Source: Bacteroidales bacterium
Lineage (GTDB): Bacteria > Bacteroidota > Bacteroidia > Bacteroidales > F082
Length of the DNA stretch: 64,000 nucleotides
NCBI GenBank assembly: GCA_017394865.1
Contig: JAFPWT010000009.1
Span: 1-64,000 of the forward strand
Direction of reading: 5' to 3'
Shown: positions 56,882 to 64,000 of the stretch, piece by piece
Layout of the letters: each line of letters opens with the position of its first letter
Numbering within the stretch: position 1 is the stretch's first letter
Program-made: the position numbers and the translations under genes
The notes under the pieces: model-generated
Seen by the model: only the letters and a program-made list of their open reading frames with translations
What the model was told of the DNA's origin: nothing
Databases searched by the model: none

Positions 56882-57904
56882 TTAGAAGTCAGAAGTCAGA
56901 ATAGAGTGGGCTATTTGGTCGAAGGCCTTGGTCACGGGAGAGTCGGCGTCCAAAGCGAGTGGCATGCCGTTATCACCACATTCGGCGATCTTCTCGGTAA
57001 TCGGGATCTGTCCCAACAACGGGACGTTGAGCTGTTCGGCGAACTGCTTGCCGGTCTCTTTACCGAAGATATAGTATTTCTTGTCGGGCATGTCGGTCGG
57101 GGTGAAATATGCCATGTTCTCCACCAGACCGTAGATCGGGATCTGAAGAGCTTCTTCCTTGAACATCATGGCAGCGCGGAGCACATCGGCGAAGGCCACC
57201 TTCTGCGGAGTGGTCACGATGACGGCGCCTGTCACTTTGTACTGCTGCGCCATGGTGAGCTGGATATCGCCGGTTCCGGGAGGCATATCCACCACCAGCC
57301 AGTCGAGCTCACCCCAAAGGGTGTCGTTCATCAACTGGTTAAGGGCGCTGGTAGCCATGGGACCACGCCAGATCAGCGGACGGTCGGTGTCGACAAAGAA
57401 TCCGATGCTCAGCAACTTGATGCCGAACTTCTCAATGGGCACCATCACGGCCTTGCCATCTTTCTCGAAACAGGCGGGTTGCTCATTTTCAACACCAAAC
57501 ATCATTGGCACCGAAGGACCGTAGATGTCAGCATCGACGAGACCCACGCGCTGGTTGGCACGAGCCAAGGCAATAGCCAGGTTGGCGGCCACGGTCGACT
57601 TACCCACGCCGCCCTTGCCTGAGGCAACGGCGATGATATGTTTCACCTTGGCGAGAGCGGTCTCTTGCTCCTTCACCTTGATGTCGACGGAAACTTCTCC
57701 AAACACACCGGTCAGCGTACGCTTGGCGGCGTTTACCAAGATATCGTTTTTCGGGTCATCTTTATGCTCCACGATCAAATCAAAGCGGATCCCCTCTTCG
57801 TTCACCATGAGGTTCTCCACCATGTTCAACGCAATGATATTGTCACCCTTTGGGAAATAGATGACATCCTTCAAAACTTCGGTAACGTTTTCTTTATTCA
57901 GCAT
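56882..57904 (-). CDS. apbC: Mrp/ApbC/NBP35-type iron-sulfur ATPase
   Basis: 340 residues from the ATG at 57904; an upstream TTG frame adds three residues. An N-terminal DUF59 (MIP18-like) domain (1-85) is followed by the deviant Walker A GKGGVGKS (96-103), the DADIYGPS switch and MPPGTGD. It lacks a clear CxxC at the C-terminus of the type that binds the cluster in other ApbC proteins; the C-terminal domain has no paired cysteines. It probably still carries or regulates [4Fe-4S] clusters. The start overlaps the nadE end by 11 bases. Confidence 0.9.
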   Translation of the reverse strand: MLNKENVTEVLKDVIYFPKGDNIIALNMVENLMVNEEGIRFDLIVEHKDDPKNDILVNAAKRTLTGVFGEVSVDIKVKEQETALAKVKHIIAVASGKGGVGKSTVAANLAIALARANQRVGLVDADIYGPSVPMMFGVENEQPACFEKDGKAVMVPIEKFGIKLLSIGFFVDTDRPLIWRGPMATSALNQLMNDTLWGELDWLVVDMPPGTGDIQLTMAQQYKVTGAVIVTTPQKVAFADVLRAAMMFKEEALQIPIYGLVENMAYFTPTDMPDKKYYIFGKETGKQFAEQLNVPLLGQIPITEKIAECGDNGMPLALDADSPVTKAFDQIAHSILTSDF

Positions 57905-58652
57905 GATACTCAAAATGTGGAATGGGTTGTAATTTGAAAAGATTCATCATATGTTTATGGTCGATGATGGCTTTTGTCCTGGGATCGTCGCATTCACCAG
58001 TGCGGATGTAACGGTCGAGCACGGCATAGGTAAAGCCGAGGTTGTCCTCATCGCTCTTGTCAGTGAGCCCATCAGCAGGGGTCTTCTCCACCAGTTCGAT
58101 GGGCAGTCCCAACTCTTTTCCGATGGCCTTGACCTCCTGCACAGTGAGTCCTCCCAGTGGCGAGAAGTCACCAGCAGCATCGCCATAACGTGTGCTGTAG
58201 CCCACCCAGTCTTCCGAGAGGTTGCAGGTGTTGGCCACGCGGCCGTTCAGCGACTGCGAGATAGCATACAAGGTAGTCATCCGCAAACGCGGTGGCATGT
58301 TGATAACGGTCTGTCTGCTGACTTCCGTATCTTGTGTTCCCAGTTGTTTCTCCACTTCACCCATCAATGCCTTGTAGGTCTCCCCGATATTGAGGTTGAT
58401 ATGACGAATGCCAAGGTGGTTGATCAGTTTCATGCTATCGGAGATATCTTTCTGCACACCGTTGGGCATGGTCACGCCGATCACGCGGTCTTTGCCGAGG
58501 GCCTCCACACAAAGGCCTGCCACCACGCTACTGTCCTTACCGCCAGAGATGCCGATCACCGCATTGCAGCCGGGACCACATTGATCAAACCAGTCTCTGA
58601 TCCATTGGACCACATCGTCCTTCACTTCTTTTGCATCAAATGTCTTCATCAT
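57894..58652 (-). CDS. nadE: NH3-dependent NAD+ synthetase
   Basis: 252 residues. The PP-loop SGGKDSS (36-42) and the adenylating block VSRQTVINMPPRLRM, followed by EDWVGYSTRYGDAAGDFSPLG, are those of ammonia-dependent NadE without a glutaminase domain. It makes NAD+ from deamido-NAD+, ATP and NH3. Starts at 58652 or 58649. It lies 18 bases after purL, so the operon is purL, nadE, apbC, nfu. Confidence 0.93.
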   Translation of the reverse strand: MMKTFDAKEVKDDVVQWIRDWFDQCGPGCNAVIGISGGKDSSVVAGLCVEALGKDRVIGVTMPNGVQKDISDSMKLINHLGIRHINLNIGETYKALMGEVEKQLGTQDTEVSRQTVINMPPRLRMTTLYAISQSLNGRVANTCNLSEDWVGYSTRYGDAAGDFSPLGGLTVQEVKAIGKELGLPIELVEKTPADGLTDKSDEDNLGFTYAVLDRYIRTGECDDPRTKAIIDHKHMMNLFKLQPIPHFEYHAE

Positions 58653-58670
58653 GTTCTCTTTTTACGAAGA

Positions 58671-61600
58671 TTATTTGTTTTTTAACGTTTCCTCCACCCA
58701 CTTTCTAGCATTCACAAAGGCTTCGATCCATGGGCTCACTTCATCGTCTTTGCGGCTGTCGGGATAGAACGCCCATTGCCAAGGCAAGAAGGCACGCTCC
58801 AGATGGGGCATCATGGCTAGATGACGGCCGTTGTTGGAGCAGATGCCTGCCACCGACCAGTCGCTGCCATTGGGGTTACCCGGATAACGTTCTTGGCCAT
58901 AAGTCATCACGATTTTGTACTTGTCGCGATAGTATGGGAAGTAGAATCTACCCTCACCGTGGGCCACCCAAACACCGAGACGACGTCCTGAAAGCGACTT
59001 GAGCATCACGCTTTCGTTTTGGGCAATCTCCACATTGAGGAACGCCGATTCGAACTTATGGGAGTTGTTGTGCCGCATCACCGGGTGTTCTTCATGATCG
59101 GGGTAGATCAGGCCGAGTTCCATCATCAACTGGCAGCCGTTACACACGCCGAGACTCAAGGTGTCCTCGCGGGCATAGAAGTCATCGAGAGCCTTCTTGG
59201 CTTTCTCGTTATAAAGGAAAGCTCCAGCCCAGCCTTTGGCAGAGCCGAGCACGTCAGAGTTGGAGAAGCCGCCCACAAACACGATCATGTTCACGTCGGT
59301 GAGATCTTCACGACCGCTACTGAGATCGGTCATGGTGACGTCCTTCACATCGAAGCCTGCCAAATAGAGGGCATAGGCCATCTCGCGGTCGCATTGGCAG
59401 CCTTTCTCACGGATGATGGCCGCCTTGATGCCGCTCTTCTTGCGGCGGTTCATCACGATGCCAAGGTCCTTGGCCTTGCCCGTGAAGCCACGGCCAAAGC
59501 TATAGTGGAGATATTGTTTCTTGTAGTTTTCGTAGCGTTCCAGAGCCTTGCGCTCACCACATTGATCACGGTCGAGCAGGTACGATGACTTGAACCACAC
59601 GTCGCGCAACGCGTCAATGTCGAACAGATGATCGTGTCCAGCGTGACGGATGACGATCTGGCGTTTCACCGAGGGCTTGCCGATGACTTTGAAACGGATA
59701 CCCAACTCACGCAACAACTTCTTGGCTTTGCCGTCGTCGGGCACTTGAATCACCACCGAGGGCTTCTCGCAGAACAGCACCGAAGTGAGGTCTTCCTTAT
59801 CGAAGTCCTTGAGGTTGAGGTCCATACCCATCTCTGTGTTGGCGAAGTTCATTTCCAGCAGGGTGGTGATCAAACCGCCTGCCGAGACATCGTGACCAGC
59901 CATCACAAGACCCTCCTCAATGAGACGCTGCAAAGCATTAAAGGCCCTCTTAAAATAAGCGGGACTCTTGACATCCGGGGCTTTCTGTCCAATGGCGCCG
60001 ATGGCCTGGGCAAAGCTACTGCCACCGAGTTCGAAGCCATCGCTGGAGAAGTCGATATACAGCAACTCGCTATCGAGACGGCCTTTCATCACCGGGCGTA
60101 CGGTACGGCGGATGTCGCTCACCTCACCCACTGCACTGACAATGACGGTGCCAGGGGCGACCACCTTCTGCCCATCGGGATATTTCTGGGTCATGGAGAG
60201 TGAGTCTTTACCTGTTGGCACGTTGATACCGAGGGCGATGGCATAGTCGCTCAGCGCCTTCACGGCAGAATACAACCGAGCGGTCTCGCCTTCCTGTTTG
60301 GCAGGCCACATCCAGTTGGCGCTCAGCGAGACCCCCTGCAGGTTGCCTTCGATGGGAGCCCACACGAGGTTGGTGAGCGCTTCCGATACCGATAGACGTG
60401 AGCCGGCAGCCGGATCGATCAAGCCAGCGATGGGTGCATGGCCCAAGGCAGTGGCTACACCGCGACGGCCGGTATAATCGAGTGCACTGATGCCGAGGTT
60501 GGCCAGCGGAAGCTGCACCTCGCCCACACATTGCTGTTGGGCCACACGGCCAGTCACCGAACGGTCCACCTTGTTGGTGAGCCAGTCCTTACAGGCCACA
60601 GCCTCCAGTTGGAGGACCTTCTCGAGGTATTTATGGAAGTCGCGTTTGGTATAGCTAATCTTCTTGAAGCTGACAGGCTTGGTTTGGTCGGTGAGCACCG
60701 TCTTGGGCGCACTGCCGAAGAAATCGCTGATGGCCAGATCAATGGGGGCTTCGCCTTTTGCGCGGACGAAACGCAGCCGCTCGTCGCCGGTCACCTCGCC
60801 TACCTCATAGTAGGGAGCACGTTCACGTTCAGCGGTCTTGCGCACCAAAGCTAAGTCTTTTTTCTTCACCAGCAGGCCCATGCGTTCCTGCGACTCATTG
60901 CCGATGATTTCTTTGTCGGAAAGCGTCGGATCACCCACAGGTAGTTTGTCGACGTACACCACACCACCGGCATCCTCGATGAGCTCAGAGAGGCAGTTAA
61001 GGTGACCACCTGCTCCATGGTCGTGGATGCTGCGGATGGGGTTGGTATCTTTCTCGGCCATGGCGCGAATCACGTTGCTGACGCGTTTCTGCATCTCGGG
61101 ATTAGCACGCTGCACAGCGTTAAGCTCGATGGCATTGCTGTATTGACCGGTGTCGACACTCGAAACCGCGCCGCCACCCATACCGATGCGGTAGTTGTCG
61201 CCGCCCAGCACCACGATCACATCACCCGGCTCAGGTTCCAGCTTCTTGGCATCTTGTTTCTTGGCGAAGCCAATGCCACCCGCCAACATGATCACCTTGT
61301 CGTAGCCCAGGGTCTCTTTCTCCTGATGCTCAAAAGTCAGCAAGCTGCCGTTGATGAGGGGTTGACCGAACTTGTTGCCGAAGTCGGAAGCACCATTGGA
61401 GGCCTTGATAAGAATCTCTTCGGGGGTCTGATACAGCCACTTACGAGGCTCAGCATTGCCTTCCCAGCTACGGTTTTCCTCGGTACGAGGGTAAGAAGTC
61501 ATATAGACCGCGGTACCTGCCAGAGGCAGACTGGCCTGTCCGCCGGCTAGACGGTCGCGGATTTCGCCGCCAGTACCTGTAGCAGCACCATTGAAAGGCT

Positions 61601-62366
61601 CCACAGTGGTCGGGAAATTATGCGTCTCAGCCTTCAGCGAGATGATGGTGTCAATACCTTTGATCTGGAAATAGCTGGCTTCGAACTGACCCAAAGGGGC
61701 GAACTGCTCCACGCGCGGACCAAGCACGAAGGCTACGTTGTCCTTATAAGCCGACACCAGCCTATTGGGGTTGGTTGTAGAGGTCTTCTTAATCAGCGCG
61801 AACAGGCTGCTGCCCATCTTTTTTCCGTCGATGATGAAGGTGCCATTAAAAATCTTATGGCGGCAGTGCTCCGAGTTCACCTGGGCAAAACCGTACACCT
61901 CGCTGTCGGTCAACTTCCGGCCAATCTTCTTGGAAATGCCTTCCAGATAGACAATCTCTTCTTCACTCAATGCCAGACCTTCTTGTGCATTATATGCCGC
62001 AATATCGTCGATATGCTTCAGTGGCTCAGGCTTCCTGTTCACCGTAAACACCTTCTGGTCGAGGTTTTGGTACATAGCCTGAAGCATCGGGTCGTAAGGC
62101 GCGTCCTTCGAGTCCACGGCATGGAACTCCTCAATACGAATAATGCCGTCGATGCCCATGTTTTGGGTGATTTCGACGGCATTGGTGCTCCACGGGGTGA
62201 TCATCTCACGGCGAGGGCCTACAAAAAAACCTTTCACTGACTTGGTCTTGACCAGCGTGGCCCTGCCAAAAAGCCATGAAAGGCGTGAAATATTTTCCGA
62301 AGAAAGCTCCGATACAGAATCAACGGCTATAACACGCTGATTTCCAGAGTTAAAGAAGCATATCAT
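58671..62366 (-). CDS. purL: Phosphoribosylformylglycinamidine synthase, large type
   Basis: 1231 residues, the one-chain type with all parts: N-terminal domain, two ATP-binding synthase halves (for example HNFPTTVEPFNGAATGTGGE and HDVSAGGL), and the C-terminal glutamine amidotransferase with the nucleophile Cys1075 in LGVCNGCQLM. It turns FGAR, glutamine and ATP into FGAM in purine synthesis. Promoter TACTTTTGC at 62396-62404, 29 bases before the ATG. Confidence 0.96.
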   Translation of the reverse strand: MICFFNSGNQRVIAVDSVSELSSENISRLSWLFGRATLVKTKSVKGFFVGPRREMITPWSTNAVEITQNMGIDGIIRIEEFHAVDSKDAPYDPMLQAMYQNLDQKVFTVNRKPEPLKHIDDIAAYNAQEGLALSEEEIVYLEGISKKIGRKLTDSEVYGFAQVNSEHCRHKIFNGTFIIDGKKMGSSLFALIKKTSTTNPNRLVSAYKDNVAFVLGPRVEQFAPLGQFEASYFQIKGIDTIISLKAETHNFPTTVEPFNGAATGTGGEIRDRLAGGQASLPLAGTAVYMTSYPRTEENRSWEGNAEPRKWLYQTPEEILIKASNGASDFGNKFGQPLINGSLLTFEHQEKETLGYDKVIMLAGGIGFAKKQDAKKLEPEPGDVIVVLGGDNYRIGMGGGAVSSVDTGQYSNAIELNAVQRANPEMQKRVSNVIRAMAEKDTNPIRSIHDHGAGGHLNCLSELIEDAGGVVYVDKLPVGDPTLSDKEIIGNESQERMGLLVKKKDLALVRKTAERERAPYYEVGEVTGDERLRFVRAKGEAPIDLAISDFFGSAPKTVLTDQTKPVSFKKISYTKRDFHKYLEKVLQLEAVACKDWLTNKVDRSVTGRVAQQQCVGEVQLPLANLGISALDYTGRRGVATALGHAPIAGLIDPAAGSRLSVSEALTNLVWAPIEGNLQGVSLSANWMWPAKQEGETARLYSAVKALSDYAIALGINVPTGKDSLSMTQKYPDGQKVVAPGTVIVSAVGEVSDIRRTVRPVMKGRLDSELLYIDFSSDGFELGGSSFAQAIGAIGQKAPDVKSPAYFKRAFNALQRLIEEGLVMAGHDVSAGGLITTLLEMNFANTEMGMDLNLKDFDKEDLTSVLFCEKPSVVIQVPDDGKAKKLLRELGIRFKVIGKPSVKRQIVIRHAGHDHLFDIDALRDVWFKSSYLLDRDQCGERKALERYENYKKQYLHYSFGRGFTGKAKDLGIVMNRRKKSGIKAAIIREKGCQCDREMAYALYLAGFDVKDVTMTDLSSGREDLTDVNMIVFVGGFSNSDVLGSAKGWAGAFLYNEKAKKALDDFYAREDTLSLGVCNGCQLMMELGLIYPDHEEHPVMRHNNSHKFESAFLNVEIAQNESVMLKSLSGRRLGVWVAHGEGRFYFPYYRDKYKIVMTYGQERYPGNPNGSDWSVAGICSNNGRHLAMMPHLERAFLPWQWAFYPDSRKDDEVSPWIEAFVNARKWVEETLKNK

Positions 62367-62395
62367 AATAGCAGAATTTGCAATTTAATATGCTC

Positions 62396-62404
62396 GCAAA
62401 AGTA
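62396..62404 (-). promoter_or_regulatory. -7 promoter element of the purL operon
   Basis: TACTTTTGC on the minus strand, 29 bases before the purL ATG. Confidence 0.55.
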
Positions 62405-62415
62405 AGTATTTATTT

Positions 62416-63423
62416 TTAATTAACAAACAATTTCTTGTTTGACAGCACTCGATTTCCGTCGAGGAGTTGGATCAGATAACATCCTCGTTGAAGTCTATTT
62501 TTCAAAGATGCTATCTCATCCTCTTCGTTTGTGATGTTTTCTTGCAGCACTTTTCTGCCGCTGATATCGTAAACAACAATACAATTTGCATGATGATTAT
62601 TCTGCGCTTCATACTCGTCAGTACTCCAACTGGGATCCCAAATCATCCGCGCGTATTCCGGGTGGTCGATGAAAGGATTGCGGTTATGTTGATAGCTGCT
62701 GTAAATGGCGTTGTTACGGTCGATTTCCTTCTGGCTGACGGGATCATTGTCGTTCCATCGCAGCAGCATGGTGATGGCCCAAGGCTGGATGACCGACTTG
62801 TTGGTCATGTCGCTGCTTCCCCATCCCGAGTCCTCGCTGTAGTAACGCACGCTCATATACATGATGGCGCGGGCGAAGTCGCCTTTGTATTCGTCAATAG
62901 GCTCAAAAACAGTGCCTGTATAGCCTGGGGTTTTGCTTGAGCCGAGCTTGGAGCCGTTCTGCGAGGTCCATGTAGCAGACTTCACTTCGCCAAAGGGAAA
63001 ATTGCCACGGCGGTTGTTCACATAACCGTCGGTGGCGAAAATATGGTGCATATCGGTACGCGGTGTACTTTGGTCGTTGAACCAACTCGAAGGCCACGAA
63101 TGCTCACGGTTGTAACAGTCACCCTCGCTGTTATAGGAACCACATTGGTCAGTGCCGAGTTGGTAGGTGTAAGGCGGTGTGCCGCCGGGACGGTCGGAGT
63201 ACATGTCCCACACCACACCGTTGCCTTTGTTGTCGGTACTCCAGAAAGCGTTCCATATCTGGGAATACGAAATGGAGGTGTGCCCCTTGATAATGTTATG
63301 CAAAGCTATTTTTAGCTGGTTGCCCGTCAATCCATTGGCGGAGTTATAGTAATTCGCCGGAGCCTGTGCAACAGCGGAAACCGTCCATACAAGGACAAGG
63401 ATAGAGAATAGCAAACGCTTCAT
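62416..63423 (-). CDS. Secreted endonuclease I family nuclease with T9SS-type end
   Basis: 335 residues from the ATG at 63423, two bases after the preceding gene (an upstream TTG is in frame). Signal peptide to about 20. The EndA-type motifs are clear: YNREHSWPSSW (catalytic His), DMHHIFATDGYVNNRRGNFPFG, and KGDFARAIMYMSVRY. The last 70 residues are a worn Por/T9SS type A domain (VVYDISGRKVLQ ... GCYLIQLLDG). It degrades DNA outside the cell. Confidence 0.88.
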   Translation of the reverse strand: MKRLLFSILVLVWTVSAVAQAPANYYNSANGLTGNQLKIALHNIIKGHTSISYSQIWNAFWSTDNKGNGVVWDMYSDRPGGTPPYTYQLGTDQCGSYNSEGDCYNREHSWPSSWFNDQSTPRTDMHHIFATDGYVNNRRGNFPFGEVKSATWTSQNGSKLGSSKTPGYTGTVFEPIDEYKGDFARAIMYMSVRYYSEDSGWGSSDMTNKSVIQPWAITMLLRWNDNDPVSQKEIDRNNAIYSSYQHNRNPFIDHPEYARMIWDPSWSTDEYEAQNNHHANCIVVYDISGRKVLQENITNEEDEIASLKNRLQRGCYLIQLLDGNRVLSNKKLFVN

Positions 63424-63425
63424 TT

Positions 63426-63995
63426 TCAACGAGCTAAATCAGTTAACAAATAGAGTAGCGCAACTACAACCACAAAAACAGCGCCAGAAAACTCAATAAA
63501 GCTCATGGCGCGAAGCATCTTTGGATTGTACAGTTTCCTCACCGACGGCCAAGCCCACAAGAAACTTGCGGCGGCAAGCACCAGAAAATACCAGTTGCCG
63601 AACGGCATGTAGCCTTGACTGCAGAGGCCCATCAAAAAGACGTTCATCCCCCCAAGGATGCCCAGCAGCAAATAGCCCCAGCTGGAAGTAAAGGTATAGA
63701 GGCGTTGGGCTTTCAGCACCTTCATGGAGTCGACGATCATCTTGAAAGCCACAATGAGCATCATAGCAAAAACCAAGTACTTCAGCATGCCTTCAAAAAG
63801 ATAGTCAATCGCAGTACTCAGCAGATAGCCGATGAAGGCCATCAGAGCCTGCGTGGCAGCAAACACCAAGGCCACCAGCACCTGCCGTGTGGGCTTGCTT
63901 TCCCCTTTCGGTTCAAGTCCCACAGCCAGCGGCACGATGCTGGTGGTCAGCGCCAACACATAGATAATTCCGATGATGATGGCGGGTGCAGTCAT
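63426..63995 (-). CDS. MntP-like multi-pass membrane protein
   Basis: 189 residues with six membrane segments. The layout, with a helix pair joined by KPTRQVLVALVFAATQALMAFIGYLLS and FAMMLIVAFKMIVDSMKVLK, is like that of MntP-type manganese exporters. The acidic residues usual in the metal site are not clearly seen, so the call is tentative. It is the first gene of a pair with the endonuclease. The ATG at 63995 is five bases from the window edge. Confidence 0.5.
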   Translation of the reverse strand: MTAPAIIIGIIYVLALTTSIVPLAVGLEPKGESKPTRQVLVALVFAATQALMAFIGYLLSTAIDYLFEGMLKYLVFAMMLIVAFKMIVDSMKVLKAQRLYTFTSSWGYLLLGILGGMNVFLMGLCSQGYMPFGNWYFLVLAAASFLWAWPSVRKLYNPKMLRAMSFIEFSGAVFVVVVALLYLLTDLAR

Positions 63996-64000
63996 GGTTT

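Overview
The window reads as a chromosomal segment from a Bacteroidales bacterium (phylum Bacteroidota) of a gut or rumen type. Many genes are preceded by the Bacteroidota -7 promoter element TAnnTTTG. Several secreted proteins end in the Por/T9SS type A sorting domain, many others are lipoproteins, and AraC regulators and a DUF2795 gene are present. No rRNA, tRNA, CRISPR array, transposase or integrase was found.

Layout. 1-1461: a membrane-lipid operon (CDP-alcohol phosphatidyltransferase, GtrA-like protein, lysophospholipid-type acyltransferase cut by the window edge) divergent from an AraC regulator. 2506-4453: MATE exporter and xanthine phosphoribosyltransferase. 4645-13649: two secreted esterases, MFS carrier, NifX-like protein, M13 metallopeptidase, HXXEE membrane protein, AraC regulator, TfoX-N protein and acetyltransferase. 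13652-17300: ECF sigma factor, membrane anti-sigma-like protein, lipoprotein and two T9SS cargo proteins in one operon. 18276-19844: a peroxide-response operon (OhrR-like regulator, ferritin-like protein, glutathione peroxidase) with a palindromic operator candidate. 21329-25053: two AAA-type ATPase genes, each followed by the same hairpin and a dispersed repeat. 25104-28717: patatin, glycosyltransferase, two broken genes and a DMT transporter. 29741-35734: an AraC regulator divergent from a TolC / HlyD / two-permease efflux operon. 35768-46947: lipoprotein, beta-barrel protein, VanX-type dipeptidase, a third ATPase, a phosphoesterase, a peptidase and a large repeat-filled gap. 47070-51795: a four-gene lipoprotein locus. 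52119-63995: DUF2795 protein, cobalamin adenosyltransferase, secreted proteins, NfuA-like and Mrp iron-sulfur proteins, NadE, PurL, an endonuclease and a MntP-like protein.

Three things stand out. First, 47070-51795 encodes a BMP-type binding lipoprotein, a lipoprotein that joins a type 1 periplasmic-binding receptor domain to a legumain-like (C13) cysteine peptidase domain, and two tandem paralogous lipoproteins; it looks like a ligand-sensing surface protease with possible partners. Second, two families of dispersed repeats carry the last codons of DUF2795 genes, and one of them sits exactly where a ZIP transporter gene is cut off. Third, at least seven genes are eroded, and four of these keep both ends but have lost their middle.
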